Positions 7,622 through 17,977 are shown, counted from the stretch's first letter. The stretch: DNA of 64,000 nucleotides from Lacticaseibacillus chiayiensis (GCF_004123795.1 NZ_MSSM01000015.1:26582-90581), one strand, 5' to 3'. The notes: generated by a model not told the origin, from the letters alone. Program-made: numbers and translations.

Positions 7622-10009
7622 ATGAGCATGGATACAAAAGTAAAGACTGTTGATTACTCATCCAAGGAATACTTCGACCGAATGACAGAATACTGGCAAG
7701 CCGCTAATTATGTGTCGGTTGGTCAGCTTTATTTGAAGGACAATCCGTTGCTGGAACGGCCACTAAAGAGTGAAGATGTGAAGCCGCATCCGATCGGTCA
7801 CTGGGGCACGATTGCCGGCCAGAACTTTATTTACACGCATTTGAACCGGGTCATTAATAAGTACGACCTCAACATGTTTTATATTGAGGGACCGGGTCAT
7901 GGCGGTCAGGTGATGGTGTCCAATTCTTATCTGGACGGTTCATATTCAGAAATTTATCCGCGGATTTCACAGGATAAAGAAGGCATGAAGCGCCTGTTTA
8001 CGCAATTCTCATGGCCAGGTGGCGTGGCGTCACATGCCAGCGCCCAGACACCAGGTTCGATTCATGAAGGCGGCGAGTTAGGCTATGCTTTGAGTCACGC
8101 GACCGGGGCAATCCTGGATAACCCTGATGTTATTGCTGCAGTTGTCACCGGTGACGGCGAAACGGAAACCGGCCCATTAGCAGCATCATGGTTCAGCAAT
8201 ACCTTCATCAACCCGATCAGTGACGGCGCGATTTTGCCAATCGTGCATATGAACGGATTCAAGATTTCCAATCCGACCATCCTGTCCCGCAAGTCGGATG
8301 AAGATCTGACCAAGTACTTTGAAGGCATGGGTTGGAAGCCATATTTTGTTGAAGGCGACGATCCAACCAAGCTGAATCCGGAAATGGCCAAAGTCATGGA
8401 TGAAGCGATTGAAACGATCAAGGCGATCCAAAAGCACGCTCGCGAAACCGGCGATACCACTATGCCGCATTGGCCAGTGATTATTTTCCGGTCACCAAAA
8501 GGCTGGACTGGCCCTAAGAGTTGGAACGGCGAACCGATTGAAGGCTCATTCCGTGCGCATCAAATTCCAATTCCGGTTGATGCTGAAGACATGGAACATG
8601 CGGATTCTTTGGCAGGCTGGTTGAAGTCGTATCAACCGGACAAACTATTTGACGAAAATGGCAAGCTGATTCCGGAATTAGCTGCCTTACCGCCAAAGGG
8701 TGACCAACGGATGGCTGCCAACCCGATTACCAATGGCGGCATTGATCCTAAGCCACTGGTTCTGCCGGATTATCGCAAGTATGCATTGGACAATAAAGAA
8801 CACGGCAAGCAGATCAAGCAGGACATGATCGTTTGGTCGGATTATCTGCGTGATTTGATTAAATTGAATCCGCACAACTTCCGTATTTTTGGCCCTGATG
8901 AAACCATGAGTAACCGGCTTTACAGCTTGTTTGAAGTGACCAACCGGCAATGGCTGGAACCAATCAAGGAACCGGCTGACCAATATCTGGCGCCGGCTGG
9001 TCGAATCATTGATTCACAGCTATCCGAACATCAAGCAGAAGGCTTCAATGAAGGTTACACGTTGACTGGCCGTCATGGCTTGTTCACCAGTTATGAAGCC
9101 TTTCTGCGGGTTGTCGATTCCATGCTTACCCAGCACTTCAAGTGGATTCGCAAGGCCCATGAAGAACCATGGCACAAGGCTTACCCAAGTCTGAATGTGG
9201 TATCGACCTCAACCTCATTCCAGCAAGACCACAACGGATACACCCATCAGGATCCGGGTATTTTGACTCACATGGCGGAAAAGAAGCCTGAATATATCCG
9301 TGAATATCTGCCAGCTGATGCGAATAGCCTGTTGGCGATCTCACCAAAACTGTTCAGCTCACAAAATACCGTCAATGTGCTGATCACGTCCAAGCAGCCG
9401 CGGCCGCAGTTCTACAGTATCGATGAAGCGACCGTTTTGGCCAATGCCGGACTTAAGCGCATTGATTGGGCTTCCAACGATGACGGCGTTGAACCGGATG
9501 TCGTGATGGCTGCAGCAGGTACCGAACCGAATATGGAGAGCCTGGCAGCGATCAACTTATTGCATGATGCCTTCCCGGATTTGAAGATTCGTTTCATTAA
9601 CGTTTTGGATCTTCTTAAGTTACGCAGTCCGGAAATTGATCCGCGTGGTTTAAGCGATGCCGAATTTAACAGTTACTTTACCACTGACAAGCCGATTCTC
9701 TTTGCTTATCACGGCTTTGAAGGCTTGATTCGCGACATCTTCTTCACTCGCCAGAATCGCAATGTGCTGATTCATGGTTATCGTGAAGAAGGCGACATTA
9801 CGACACCGTTTGACATGCGGGTGCTGAACGAACTTGACCGCTTCCACTTAGCCAAGGATGTTATTCAGCATGTGCCAGCCTATGCCGAAAAAGCCGCAGC
9901 CTTCATTCAGAAGATGGATGATACGTTGCAATACCACCATGACTTTATCCGTGCAAATGGGGAAGATATCCCTGAAGTGCAGGAGTGGACCTGGAAGCCG
10001 ATTAAGTAA
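7622..10009 (+). CDS. xfp: xylulose-5-phosphate/fructose-6-phosphate phosphoketolase
   Basis: Thiamine-diphosphate enzyme that splits xylulose 5-phosphate (often also fructose 6-phosphate) into acetyl phosphate and glyceraldehyde 3-phosphate (or erythrose 4-phosphate); the key enzyme of heterofermentative sugar breakdown. At 795 aa it is full length. Signatures are [14 protein letters not shown] near residue 57, [10 protein letters not shown] near 87, [12 protein letters not shown] near 147, the TPP motif GDGETETGP near 178 and the C-terminal half [13 protein letters not shown] near 540. A second ATG at 7628 has better spacing to AAGTAGG and may be the true start. It is monocistronic, between a promoter with phased repeats and a terminator. 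Acetyl phosphate would feed AckA (2.0 kb). Confidence 0.96.
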   Translation: MSMDTKVKTVDYSSKEYFDRMTEYWQAANYVSVGQLYLKDNPLLERPLKSEDVKPHPIGHWGTIAGQNFIYTHLNRVINKYDLNMFYIEGPGHGGQVMVSNSYLDGSYSEIYPRISQDKEGMKRLFTQFSWPGGVASHASAQTPGSIHEGGELGYALSHATGAILDNPDVIAAVVTGDGETETGPLAASWFSNTFINPISDGAILPIVHMNGFKISNPTILSRKSDEDLTKYFEGMGWKPYFVEGDDPTKLNPEMAKVMDEAIETIKAIQKHARETGDTTMPHWPVIIFRSPKGWTGPKSWNGEPIEGSFRAHQIPIPVDAEDMEHADSLAGWLKSYQPDKLFDENGKLIPELAALPPKGDQRMAANPITNGGIDPKPLVLPDYRKYALDNKEHGKQIKQDMIVWSDYLRDLIKLNPHNFRIFGPDETMSNRLYSLFEVTNRQWLEPIKEPADQYLAPAGRIIDSQLSEHQAEGFNEGYTLTGRHGLFTSYEAFLRVVDSMLTQHFKWIRKAHEEPWHKAYPSLNVVSTSTSFQQDHNGYTHQDPGILTHMAEKKPEYIREYLPADANSLLAISPKLFSSQNTVNVLITSKQPRPQFYSIDEATVLANAGLKRIDWASNDDGVEPDVVMAAAGTEPNMESLAAINLLHDAFPDLKIRFINVLDLLKLRSPEIDPRGLSDAEFNSYFTTDKPILFAYHGFEGLIRDIFFTRQNRNVLIHGYREEGDITTPFDMRVLNELDRFHLAKDVIQHVPAYAEKAAAFIQKMDDTLQYHHDFIRANGEDIPEVQEWTWKPIK

Positions 10010-10050
10010 CTAGGTATAAGCGTTGTTTGACGTTAAAAGATGAACATGCT

Positions 10051-10086
10051 AAAAATCGATCTCGAATTTTGGAGGTCGATTTTTTT
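10051..10086 (+). terminator. rho-independent terminator of xfp
   Basis: AAAAATCGA pairs with TCGATTTTTT around a loop of 18 bases. Confidence 0.85.
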
Positions 10087-10241
10087 ATTTTGGTTAGAAT
10101 TATGCTAAAAGTCAGACATTGTGAATGGCAAAGTTTTGGGGTTAAACTGACATATTGTAACCGAATATGCTATTGATGTGTCAGCATTTATTCGACTGTG
10201 GCAGCTTCGAGTCAGACCGATAAGTCATGAAAACGTCAAAC

Positions 10242-10256
10242 AAATGGCAGAAAATT
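10242..10256 (+). promoter_or_regulatory. candidate CodY box upstream of oppA
   Basis: AAATGGCAGAAAATT matches 12 of 15 positions of the Gram-positive CodY consensus AATTTTCWGAAAATT, with the CAGAAAATT half intact. Oligopeptide transport genes are classic CodY targets in lactic acid bacteria. Confidence 0.45.
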
Positions 10257-10337
10257 GTGTAATATCTGTAAAAAATCGCTTTACTTTCCCTAAAATCTAA
10301 TATACCCTTAATGCAATATCATTTTGGGGGTGAGTGG

Positions 10338-11957
10338 ATGAAAGTTAAGCGATTAGTTGCAGGAGCCATGATCTTTGCTTCAGCTGTTCTTTTGGCTGCG
10401 TGTGGCAGCAAGAGTAGCAGCTCAGACACTTTTAATCGAATGGAGAAAGACGTTATCTCTACGATGGACAATGCCCATATTACGGATGTTGTCAGTGGGC
10501 AGGCGGCAGTCGATACCGGCGATGGTTTGTACCGGTACAAGGGTAAGAAACTTCAGGCTGCGGTTGCGACCAAAGTGGTGAAGCCGACTAACAACGGTCT
10601 GACGTATACGTTTAATTTACGTAAGACCAAGTGGAGTAACGGCGATCCGGTGACAGCCAAGGACTTTGTGTTTGCTTGGCGACGGGCGACCGATCCTAAG
10701 ACCAAGTCGGAATATGCCTATCTGTTCTCAGGCATTAAAAACGCCGATGACATCACGGCTGGCAAAAAAGCACCTTCAACGCTTGGCGTCAAAGCGGAAG
10801 GTAATTACAAGCTCGTTGTCACCTTGGAGCATCCTGTGCCTTACTTCGGCACGATGATGGTCAACCCGGTCTTCTTCCCCTTGAATCAAAAGACAGTCGA
10901 AAAGTATGGCAAGAAGTTCGGGACCCAAAGCAAGTATCTGGTTTTCAACGGGCCATTCAAGTTAACCAACTGGAACGGTACCGGCAATTCATGGGATGAA
11001 GTGAAGAACGATTCTTACTGGAATGCCAAACAAGTTAAGTTAAAGAAGATTCACGTGCAGGTGGTTAAGGATTCCAACACCGCGGCTAACCTTTACTCAA
11101 CCAAGAAGCTTGACGATGCTGTTTTGACCGGTGAAATTGCCAAGCAGCATAAGAAGGATAAGGATTATGTCGGCGATAAACAAGGCCGTACCACTTACTT
11201 GGATATGAACGAGGAAAAGGTTCCTGATTTCAAGAACGTGAAATTGCGTCAGGCGGTTTCCATGGCCATTAATCGTAAAGAGTTGGCAGATAAAGTGATC
11301 GGTGATGGCTCATTCGGTATCCCGACGATCACGCCGGAAAACTCAGGCAGCAATCCGAAGACCGGTGAAGACTTTGCCAAGGCTGCAGCTAAAGAATCCG
11401 CAACCGTTCAGAAGTATGATCTCAAACAAGCCAAGAAGCTATGGGCTGAAGGCTTGAAAGAAGTCGGTAAAACCGGTGAACAAGTCACACTGACGACAGA
11501 TGACACAGATGTTGCCAAGAAGACTGGCGAATACCTGCAATCAGCTTTGGAACAATTGCCAGGTATGAAGGTCTCGATTTCTTCCGTTCCGTTCAAGACC
11601 CGAATCCAACGCTCACTGGATGGCAGCGCACAGTTCATCCTCTCCGGCTGGCAAGGCGACTTCCCGGATCCGATTTCCTTCCTGGATCTTTACTCAACCG
11701 GGAACACCTATAACTTCAGCCACTGGTCCAACAAGCAGTATGATGACCTGCTCAAGGCTTCCAAGACGACTGATGCGAACAATGAGACCAAGCGCTATGA
11801 TGATCTCCTGAAGGCGCAGGTCATGCTTTCCAAAGAAGCTCCTGTTGCAACACTGTATCAAACCGTCCAAGGACACTTACGCAATCCGAAGCTGAAAGGC
11901 GAAACCTTCAGTCCGGCCAACATGTATAACTTTGTTGGGGCGTATATGACGAAGTAG
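10338..11957 (+). CDS. oppA: oligopeptide ABC transporter substrate-binding lipoprotein (OppA family)
   Basis: A 539-aa extracellular solute-binding protein of family 5, anchored as a lipoprotein. The lipobox is L19-A20-A21-C22 after a basic, hydrophobic signal (MKVKRLVAGAMIFASAVLLAAC). The SBP_bac_5 body shows LTYTFNLRKTKWSNGDPVTAKDFVFAWRR near residue 88 and KLRQAVSMAINRKELADKVI in the C-terminal lobe. It binds peptides outside the cell for an Opp permease; no oppBCDF genes are adjacent, so this is an orphan binding protein using a permease elsewhere. ATG 10338 follows GGGGGTGAG and starts the signal peptide; upstream in-frame codons do not fit. A CodY-like site lies upstream. Confidence 0.93.
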   Translation: MKVKRLVAGAMIFASAVLLAACGSKSSSSDTFNRMEKDVISTMDNAHITDVVSGQAAVDTGDGLYRYKGKKLQAAVATKVVKPTNNGLTYTFNLRKTKWSNGDPVTAKDFVFAWRRATDPKTKSEYAYLFSGIKNADDITAGKKAPSTLGVKAEGNYKLVVTLEHPVPYFGTMMVNPVFFPLNQKTVEKYGKKFGTQSKYLVFNGPFKLTNWNGTGNSWDEVKNDSYWNAKQVKLKKIHVQVVKDSNTAANLYSTKKLDDAVLTGEIAKQHKKDKDYVGDKQGRTTYLDMNEEKVPDFKNVKLRQAVSMAINRKELADKVIGDGSFGIPTITPENSGSNPKTGEDFAKAAAKESATVQKYDLKQAKKLWAEGLKEVGKTGEQVTLTTDDTDVAKKTGEYLQSALEQLPGMKVSISSVPFKTRIQRSLDGSAQFILSGWQGDFPDPISFLDLYSTGNTYNFSHWSNKQYDDLLKASKTTDANNETKRYDDLLKAQVMLSKEAPVATLYQTVQGHLRNPKLKGETFSPANMYNFVGAYMTK

Positions 11958-11973
11958 TTTCAACATTTTTGAT

Positions 11974-12020
11974 CAAAACGTTTCCGTTTGTGGTTAATAG
12001 CCGTAAACAGGAACGTTTTG
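11974..12020 (+). terminator. terminator of oppA
   Basis: CAAAACGTTTCC pairs with GGAACGTTTTG, followed by a T-rich stretch. Confidence 0.75.
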
Positions 12021-12063
12021 TTTGTGTTTGTTAACATTGATGGCCACAGAAGAAGGTGATAGT

Positions 12064-12531
12064 TTGGTTCAAGAAAAGGACGATCTTCGGTTTCAACTAA
12101 ACCCCCATGCCAAGTATGATGTCCGGGCTGCGGTTTTATTAATTCACGACGATCAGATTTTGGTGACGCTTGAAGCGACGAGCGGTTTTGCGATTGTCCC
12201 CGGTGGTGCCGTGAAATTTGGCGAGACAGTTGCAGAGGCTGCTGTTCGCGAAGTTTATGAGGAGTTGCGGCTGAAAGATGTGCAACCGTCTCTGGTGGGT
12301 GTACTTGAATCATTTTGGGAACAACCAGAGCAAACTTATCAGCAGTTAATTCTGGTGCATCGACTTGAATTGTCGTCAATACAGGCTGATGCCATTGTTT
12401 GGCAGGGAGGTTTACAGGGCCAGTGGCTGTCATTCTCAGAGGCGTCTAAGCGATTGCGACCGCGTGCTTTGGCTCAGTTTCTGCGTTCCGGTGAGACGTT
12501 TTTGCATCTGGTTGACCATCATGGAGAATGA
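12064..12531 (+). CDS. NUDIX hydrolase
   Basis: A Nudix-fold hydrolase of about 155 aa that would cleave a nucleoside-diphosphate-linked substrate. The Nudix box GGAVKFGETVAEAAVREVYEEL spans residues 47-68 with the REVYEE core; the glycine expected after the box is replaced (EELRLK). I chose TTG 12064 because GAAGGTGA lies four bases upstream; in-frame starts from 12022 lack a ribosome site. Substrate not predictable. It lies between oppA and the eRF1-like gene, with about 150 bp on the downstream side. Confidence 0.85.
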   Translation: MVQEKDDLRFQLNPHAKYDVRAAVLLIHDDQILVTLEATSGFAIVPGGAVKFGETVAEAAVREVYEELRLKDVQPSLVGVLESFWEQPEQTYQQLILVHRLELSSIQADAIVWQGGLQGQWLSFSEASKRLRPRALAQFLRSGETFLHLVDHHGE

Positions 12532-12685
12532 CACTGTGTCACTGTTCTTGTGGAATATGCTTCACCGGCCAGCTTTATAAGCAGCATCAATTATAAAATA
12601 TCTAATTAGAGGTACTTACTTTGCCTTTACCTGCTAACCTTGATACGCTAAAGGTAGGCTACAGCCGGAAGGGAGTTGCATTTTT

Positions 12686-13819
12686 ATGGATATAACGACT
12701 AGACCGACTTTGCAGCAGTTTTTAGCAGACACGAAGCAAGGCCCTTATGTATCACTGTATCTATCTTGGCCGGACAACACACCGGTTGAGGAGTTGCGGA
12801 TTCGGTTCAAGAATATGATGAAACATGTCAAAGCGGTGATGGGCGAAACCTATCCGAAGACGGATTTTGCGCCGTATGCTGTTGAGCTTGAACCGTATGA
12901 GCAGGATCCGATGTTTTGGCAGGCGTGCGAGACGAATGGCATTGGTGTGCTGACAAATGGTGCGCAGACGTATGTGACCCCAATGTATGAAAACGTTGAT
13001 GAAGTGGCCATGGTGACCGAGTTGCCGCAAATTCTGCCATTGGTGCTGGATGAAGCCACGGCGACGGATTTTGATATTCTGGCGCTTAACGCCGATAGTA
13101 TCAAGCTTTACCATAACCGTGGCCATCAGGTGAAAGCAGTGACTCTGCCAGATGACGCGCCTCAGACATTGACGGGGACGCTGGGCACCGAAATTCGTGG
13201 CGGCGAGTTGAACAGCGTGCCTCAAGGTGGCGGCCATGTGACGTACCACGGCCATAATGACAAGTCCGCAGAAAAGGCCAGCGATCAACGCCGCTTTTAT
13301 CAGGCAGTTGATCAGTATTTGGTCGCGCATTATAGCAATCCGAACAAAATGCCACTGGCACTGATGGGGTTGGCCGAAAATGTGGCGGTTTTTCGGGAAA
13401 TTTCCAAGAACCATCATTTGTTGCCGAAGCTTGCAGTGATGAAAAGTCCGGCAACACTTGATTTTGTCGAATTGGACGATCTGCTGGCACCAATCCGCGA
13501 AACACTACGCGATCGGCGACGTCAGCGCTTTGCGGCGATCATCGAAAAAGCCCGCAGCAATGACAGCTACACTGAAGAACTGACCACCATTGTCACGGCA
13601 GCATTGCGTGGCCAACTTGCCATGTTGTTTGTTCAAGCGGGCGCCCGGATTCATGCCCGGCTTGATGGCGAGCAAATCGAGCATGAATCCAAGGTTGCTC
13701 AGCATGCCAACTTGTTAAACACATTGGCAGATATCGTGTTAGGCCGTGGCGGGCAGGTCGTGGTATTGCCAGAGGAACAACTACCGGCTAAAGTCGGGGC
13801 AATAATGCGTTACGCTTGA
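12686..13819 (+). CDS. bacterial archaeo-eukaryotic release factor-like (baeRF) protein
   Basis: A soluble 377-aa protein that I place in the baeRF group, bacterial proteins related to eRF1 and Pelota. The N-terminal domain (VSLYLSWPDNTPVEELRIRFKNMM) and the middle domain with DFDILALNADSIKLYHNRGHQVKAVTLPDD are typical: the strand-rich 'alnadsi-lyr' segment is the family hallmark. A histidine/glycine-rich stretch (QGGGHVTYHGHNDKS) follows, and the C-terminal eRF1_3-like part is ALRGQLAMLFVQAGARIHARLDG. The role of baeRFs is unknown; ribosome rescue or action against foreign translation has been proposed. GAAGGGAG precedes ATG 12686. It is monocistronic and ends in a terminator. Confidence 0.7.
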   Translation: MDITTRPTLQQFLADTKQGPYVSLYLSWPDNTPVEELRIRFKNMMKHVKAVMGETYPKTDFAPYAVELEPYEQDPMFWQACETNGIGVLTNGAQTYVTPMYENVDEVAMVTELPQILPLVLDEATATDFDILALNADSIKLYHNRGHQVKAVTLPDDAPQTLTGTLGTEIRGGELNSVPQGGGHVTYHGHNDKSAEKASDQRRFYQAVDQYLVAHYSNPNKMPLALMGLAENVAVFREISKNHHLLPKLAVMKSPATLDFVELDDLLAPIRETLRDRRRQRFAAIIEKARSNDSYTEELTTIVTAALRGQLAMLFVQAGARIHARLDGEQIEHESKVAQHANLLNTLADIVLGRGGQVVVLPEEQLPAKVGAIMRYA

Positions 13820-13851
13820 GTTTGTTTCGGGAGATATTATCGACAGTTGTT

Positions 13852-13897
13852 AAAAAGGCAAGTGAATCCTTGTAATTATGGGATTTACCTGCCTTTT
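13852..13897 (+). terminator. terminator of the baeRF gene
   Basis: AAAAAGGCAAGTGAATCC pairs imperfectly with GGATTTACCTGCCTTTT. Confidence 0.85.
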
Positions 13898-13960
13898 GAT
13901 TGTTTATAGATAGCTAGCTTAGGGTGCTTTTCAAGTGGTGACCGTCGTTTTCGCCTGTAT

Positions 13961-15811
13961 TCACGAACCTGCGCCACCCAAAACAGCTTTCACAATCTGC
14001 TCCGCGGTTTTCAAACTCACATCATTGACAAGCGGTCGCGGGCTAGCGGTAGTGAGCCAGTGGACGCCTTCCGTTGGTACGCCCCAGAAGAAGAGACCAG
14101 CTTGCGGTTGCTCATTGGCGTCAAGCAGCTGTTGAGTTCGGCGGTCGACGGCAATGGCGCCTGACTGGAAACGTTTATCGGCATTGAGTTGCAGTTCATA
14201 AGGATGCGCATAGCCGTCATGCAACAATTGCTGTACCAGCGGATCCTGTGCAGTTGGTGCATTGACGGCCGGCACCCGCGCTTCTAGTAAAGTTTTGGCT
14301 TGAAGCGAGAACTTTGGATCACTTGGCGTTTTCAAAAGGAACTGGCCGTCGATACCTTTAATTTGCATGCCCGGTGGTAAAATCGTGACGATACCTGCAC
14401 CGATTAACGCCTGCAATTGGTCGATCCGTATAGCAGGCGGGCCGATTGAAAGAAAGTCATTCAGCGAGTTGAACCAGCGCAAAAAGAAGTCGAGATACTG
14501 ATCCTGACTAAAGAGGCCGCGTTCGACAAATTGGCGAATGGGATCGCGCATGTCACGTAAGACTTCCAGTGCACTAGTTAGCGGGCCAGTTTTCGTGCCA
14601 CGCATCGCCTCGCGGGCATCTTGCCGGAGATAATGGCGCATGAAATCTTGGTATGGCTGGCCACTGGGATGTGTTTTGGTTGGATCGGCGAGTGCATCCC
14701 AATCGAGGCGATCCTTGGCGGCGATGGGCAAAGCACCTAGAGTGGCAACCGGATCAGCAAGAAAGTTGCGTTCAAACGCTGCCTCGTCTATGTCAGGGTA
14801 ACGCTGCGGCAACAAAAGCCGATAATAAATCAACTCGGCTTCGTGTTTTAGGGCATCCCAGAACGTCTGCCCGCTGACCTCGCCGCGCGCTTGCCAGGCA
14901 TTGATTTGCTCAGGCGTCAAAAATTGCGGCGCCCATTCCTCGCCCGGTCCTTTTTGATTGTGGCCCTTAGCGCGATATGGAAAACCGCGCCGCGACCCAG
15001 CGAAGATGTGCGGCTCGCGACCACTCGGATGATAGGCGAGCAAGCCATCTGCTGTTTTCTGGAACCGCCCGCCGCGACCTTCTGTTAACCGACTCACTAA
15101 ATCAAAGAAACTCAAGCCGAGTCCCCGAACGATGACCGGAGCTTGAGGTTCGATGTTACTGAGGTCGCCTTCTTCCGGGAAGCCAGGCTCCAGATAAAAT
15201 AGTTTGTGCGCTTTGGCATAGTCGTGTAAGGCTTTTTGATCACGCGTTAATGAGTTTTTGAGATTTCCCAGTGCCATGACAACTTGCTCAGTTTGCCAGC
15301 TTTCCTGATCGGTTGTGATGGTAAATCCGGGATCTTTTTGATCTAAACGGGTCACCGTTTGTTGTTTGTAAGTGATGGTATTTTGGCCGGCGTGCGCTTT
15401 TAGCCGATCATAGAACCACTGCTGATAGACGCCGTAAAGTGCGCGGGAGGCGTAACTGTTGGGGCCGAGACTTGCAGCTTGGCGCAGGAGGATCGCCCGA
15501 TTATCAAATTCAGAGTGTGCGTCCAGATAACCTGCCGCTACCGTGAGTGCCCAAGTGCTTAAGTCAGGTCCGGCAATAAATGGCCCAACATCAGTGACGC
15601 TCTGATCTGTAAATAAGGTGATTTGCGAAGCGGCGGTATTCATAATTAAATTAGGATCCTGATCGATTTTCCATACCCGACCGCCGATTGGATAAGGATC
15701 AACCAGTACGATGTTAAGCCGGCGCTTGGGGTAGCGGGTCGGTTGCCAACTAAGAAGCCGACTTAAAAGCAACAAGCCACGCGGTCCGGCACCGATAAGT
15801 GTGATGTGCAT
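13961..15811 (-). CDS. FAD/NAD(P)-binding protein
   Basis: A 616-aa flavoprotein of the FAD-NAD(P)-binding (PF13454-type) family common in lactobacilli. It opens with the dinucleotide motif LIGAGPRG (6-12) and contains a second region VVMALGNLKNS near residue 193 typical of FAD-linked monooxygenase-like folds. Substrate and reaction are unknown. AAGGGAG lies at good spacing before ATG 15811. It is divergent from the NADH oxidase gene, sharing about 150 bp of upstream DNA. Confidence 0.85.
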   Translation of the reverse strand: MHITLIGAGPRGLLLLSRLLSWQPTRYPKRRLNIVLVDPYPIGGRVWKIDQDPNLIMNTAASQITLFTDQSVTDVGPFIAGPDLSTWALTVAAGYLDAHSEFDNRAILLRQAASLGPNSYASRALYGVYQQWFYDRLKAHAGQNTITYKQQTVTRLDQKDPGFTITTDQESWQTEQVVMALGNLKNSLTRDQKALHDYAKAHKLFYLEPGFPEEGDLSNIEPQAPVIVRGLGLSFFDLVSRLTEGRGGRFQKTADGLLAYHPSGREPHIFAGSRRGFPYRAKGHNQKGPGEEWAPQFLTPEQINAWQARGEVSGQTFWDALKHEAELIYYRLLLPQRYPDIDEAAFERNFLADPVATLGALPIAAKDRLDWDALADPTKTHPSGQPYQDFMRHYLRQDAREAMRGTKTGPLTSALEVLRDMRDPIRQFVERGLFSQDQYLDFFLRWFNSLNDFLSIGPPAIRIDQLQALIGAGIVTILPPGMQIKGIDGQFLLKTPSDPKFSLQAKTLLEARVPAVNAPTAQDPLVQQLLHDGYAHPYELQLNADKRFQSGAIAVDRRTQQLLDANEQPQAGLFFWGVPTEGVHWLTTASPRPLVNDVSLKTAEQIVKAVLGGAGS

Positions 15812-15961
15812 ATTAAACTCCCTTTATGAATTGATCGATGAAGAAGTAACATAGCTATTATACTTGGAAGCGTCCCAAAGCCGTTAGCGACTTGCTTTAG
15901 GTTTCGTCCTTTTCGTGTCATAATGTTTGTATTAATAATCTAGAAGGGCAGGCAGATGCTG

Positions 15962-17317
15962 ATGAAAGTTGTCGTTGTGGGCTGTACGCATGCAGGAACT
16001 GCGGCAGTGCGCGAACTTTTAACGAGACATCCGGAAACGGAAGTGGATATTTTTGAACGTCGCGAAGACATCTCATTTCTTTCTTGTGGCATTGCTTTGT
16101 ACCTTGAAGGAACAGTTGGACGGCTGGAAGATATGTTTTATGCTACCCCTGCTTCGCTTGAAGCGCTTGGAACCAAGGTGCACGTCCATTTGAATCATGA
16201 TGTTTTATCGATTGATGCGGCTGATCATCGGATCGTGGCCGAGGATCTGGCGACCGGCCAGCAGCAACATTATCAGTACGACAAGCTCATTATGACGACG
16301 GGCAGTTATCCGGTGATCCCGCCGATTTCCGGTGTCAGTATTCCGCGCGTCTTGATGTGCAAAAGTTATGATGATGCTCGCAAGATCAAAGAGAGTGCCA
16401 AAGATGCCGGCAAAATTGCTATTGTTGGCGGAGGGTATATCGGCGTTGAACTGGCGGAGGCATATAGCCGCAACCACAAACAGGTCATTTTGATAAATGG
16501 CGTGTCGCCGTTGTTGAGCCACTATGTTGACTTGCCACTCAGCAGGGAAATTGCCGCTGTGTTGACGAAGCATGGTGTTGAGCTCAAGACCAACACGATT
16601 GCCAGACATTTTGACAGTGATGAAAAGCATGTCTTCATTCAAACAGATCAAGGCGAAATTCAGGCCGATTTGGCGGTGGTCTGTGTCGGTTTTCGTCCGA
16701 TGACCGAATTGCTGGTCGGACAGGTTAAGATGAATCCGGATGGTGCGATTCATGTGAATGATTATATGCAAACCAGCAATCCGGATATTTATGCTGCTGG
16801 TGATGCCGTTGCCGTTCATTTCAACCCAACTGGTAAAGATGCCTATGCGCCCTTAGCGACGAACGCCATTCGTCAAGGAAAAATGGCCGGTGCCAATATT
16901 TTTGGCCAGAATATCAAATATATGGGCACACAGGCGACCAGTGCGTTAAAATTGTATGATCATAGTCTGGCGGTTACCGGACTCACACTTGCCCACGCCA
17001 AGCGCAATCATCTGCCGGCAGCCAGTGTGACCATGACAGATGATTTTCGGCCGCCATTCATGCCGCATACGGTCAAGATTACGATGGTACTCGTCTATGA
17101 TACCCGTGACCGCCGGATTCTGGGGGCGCAGTTTTATAGTCAATATGACATTACCAATGCAGCGAATCTGATTTCAGTCATGATTCAGAATCACAATACG
17201 ATTGATCAGCTGGCTTATGTCGATATGTTGTTTAATCCGAATTATGATAAACCATGGCATTATCTCAATTTAATAGGTCAGTTAGCAGTGATGCAGGCAG
17301 ATAACGCAAAGTTGTAG
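15962..17317 (+). CDS. nox: NADH oxidase (CoA-disulfide reductase/peroxidase superfamily)
   Basis: FAD enzyme that reoxidises NADH with oxygen, probably to water. The FAD motif VVVGCTHAGTAA is at the N-terminus, the redox-active cysteine is in SFLSCGIALYL, the NAD motif VGGGYIGVELAEAY is near residue 160, and the second FAD motif DIYAAGDAVAV near 277. With ATG 15962 as start the redox cysteine is C42, the position seen in characterised NADH oxidases and peroxidases; ATG 15956, two codons upstream, is closer to GAAGGG and remains possible. The next gene starts ten bases downstream, so the two are probably co-transcribed. Confidence 0.92.
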   Translation: MKVVVVGCTHAGTAAVRELLTRHPETEVDIFERREDISFLSCGIALYLEGTVGRLEDMFYATPASLEALGTKVHVHLNHDVLSIDAADHRIVAEDLATGQQQHYQYDKLIMTTGSYPVIPPISGVSIPRVLMCKSYDDARKIKESAKDAGKIAIVGGGYIGVELAEAYSRNHKQVILINGVSPLLSHYVDLPLSREIAAVLTKHGVELKTNTIARHFDSDEKHVFIQTDQGEIQADLAVVCVGFRPMTELLVGQVKMNPDGAIHVNDYMQTSNPDIYAAGDAVAVHFNPTGKDAYAPLATNAIRQGKMAGANIFGQNIKYMGTQATSALKLYDHSLAVTGLTLAHAKRNHLPAASVTMTDDFRPPFMPHTVKITMVLVYDTRDRRILGAQFYSQYDITNAANLISVMIQNHNTIDQLAYVDMLFNPNYDKPWHYLNLIGQLAVMQADNAKL

Positions 17318-17327
17318 GGGGAAAATT

Positions 17328-17960
17328 ATGAACGCGTGGAATCTTATCGGACTGTTAGCTTGGGCGATCTTAATTGCCTACTTCATCTTCATCGTCTGGC
17401 ACATTCGCCGGCGACATATTAAAGCGATCGTCAAATCTGGTCGCCAAGTGTCAGTCTCCGTTGTGCTGATTGATCTTGCGGAAGTAGTCGTGCTATTTCT
17501 GGCGACGGCTGGATTAGTATGGGCAAGTTGGTTGCGTCCTATCAATTATCGCGATAGTCACGCCGTCACCATCAGTCATAGCGCTCAACCGCTGATTTTA
17601 CAAACCGGCGACGAGCATTCCTACTACGTTCGTGTCCACACAGGTAACGGTAAAAATCCGATCCTGTACTACACTTACTGGACGGAAGGCGCGAAGTATG
17701 AAAACAACAGTCATAACGCGGAAGTCAGCTCAGGCGCTCAGCCTCTAACACCACGAGCTGCTGCCTATCCGTGGTCGAAAAAGTATTTGAAGCGACTTGA
17801 CCAAACTGCGGACCGAGCCTATGTGGCAACAGTGACGGCACGTTACCAACCGGGATTCTTGAACGGCTTGGGTATGCACGTGGGTCACATCGCAGATCGC
17901 TTCTCGATTCTGCGGGTTCCAAATGAGACGTTTGTCGAAATTGATCCGGTTGAGGATTGA
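17328..17960 (+). CDS. two-TM membrane protein of unknown function
   Basis: A 210-aa protein with two N-terminal membrane helices (LIGLLAWAILIAYFIFIVW and LIDLAEVVVLFLATAGLVWASWL) and an outside domain of about 140 residues (YYVRVHTGNGKNPILYYTYWTEGAKYE). It resembles Lactobacillus proteins annotated as LVIS_2131 family; function unknown. AGGGGGAAAATT precedes the ATG. It follows nox closely and ends at a terminator. Confidence 0.75.
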   Translation: MNAWNLIGLLAWAILIAYFIFIVWHIRRRHIKAIVKSGRQVSVSVVLIDLAEVVVLFLATAGLVWASWLRPINYRDSHAVTISHSAQPLILQTGDEHSYYVRVHTGNGKNPILYYTYWTEGAKYENNSHNAEVSSGAQPLTPRAAAYPWSKKYLKRLDQTADRAYVATVTARYQPGFLNGLGMHVGHIADRFSILRVPNETFVEIDPVED

Positions 17961-17977
17961 TGCGGCGAGAAACCATT

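Larger units (their letters stand above)
10010..10337 (+). other. intergenic region between xfp and oppA
   Basis: Holds the xfp terminator, then about 240 bp of AT-rich DNA with the oppA control region, including a candidate CodY box and AT-rich -10-like words (TAATATACC near 10300). No ORF with a ribosome site was seen. Confidence 0.6.

Noticed and set aside
12761..13417. A 218-aa minus-strand frame inside the baeRF gene.
   Set aside because: No ribosome site and a composition rich in His, Arg and Ile, as expected for the complement of a real gene.
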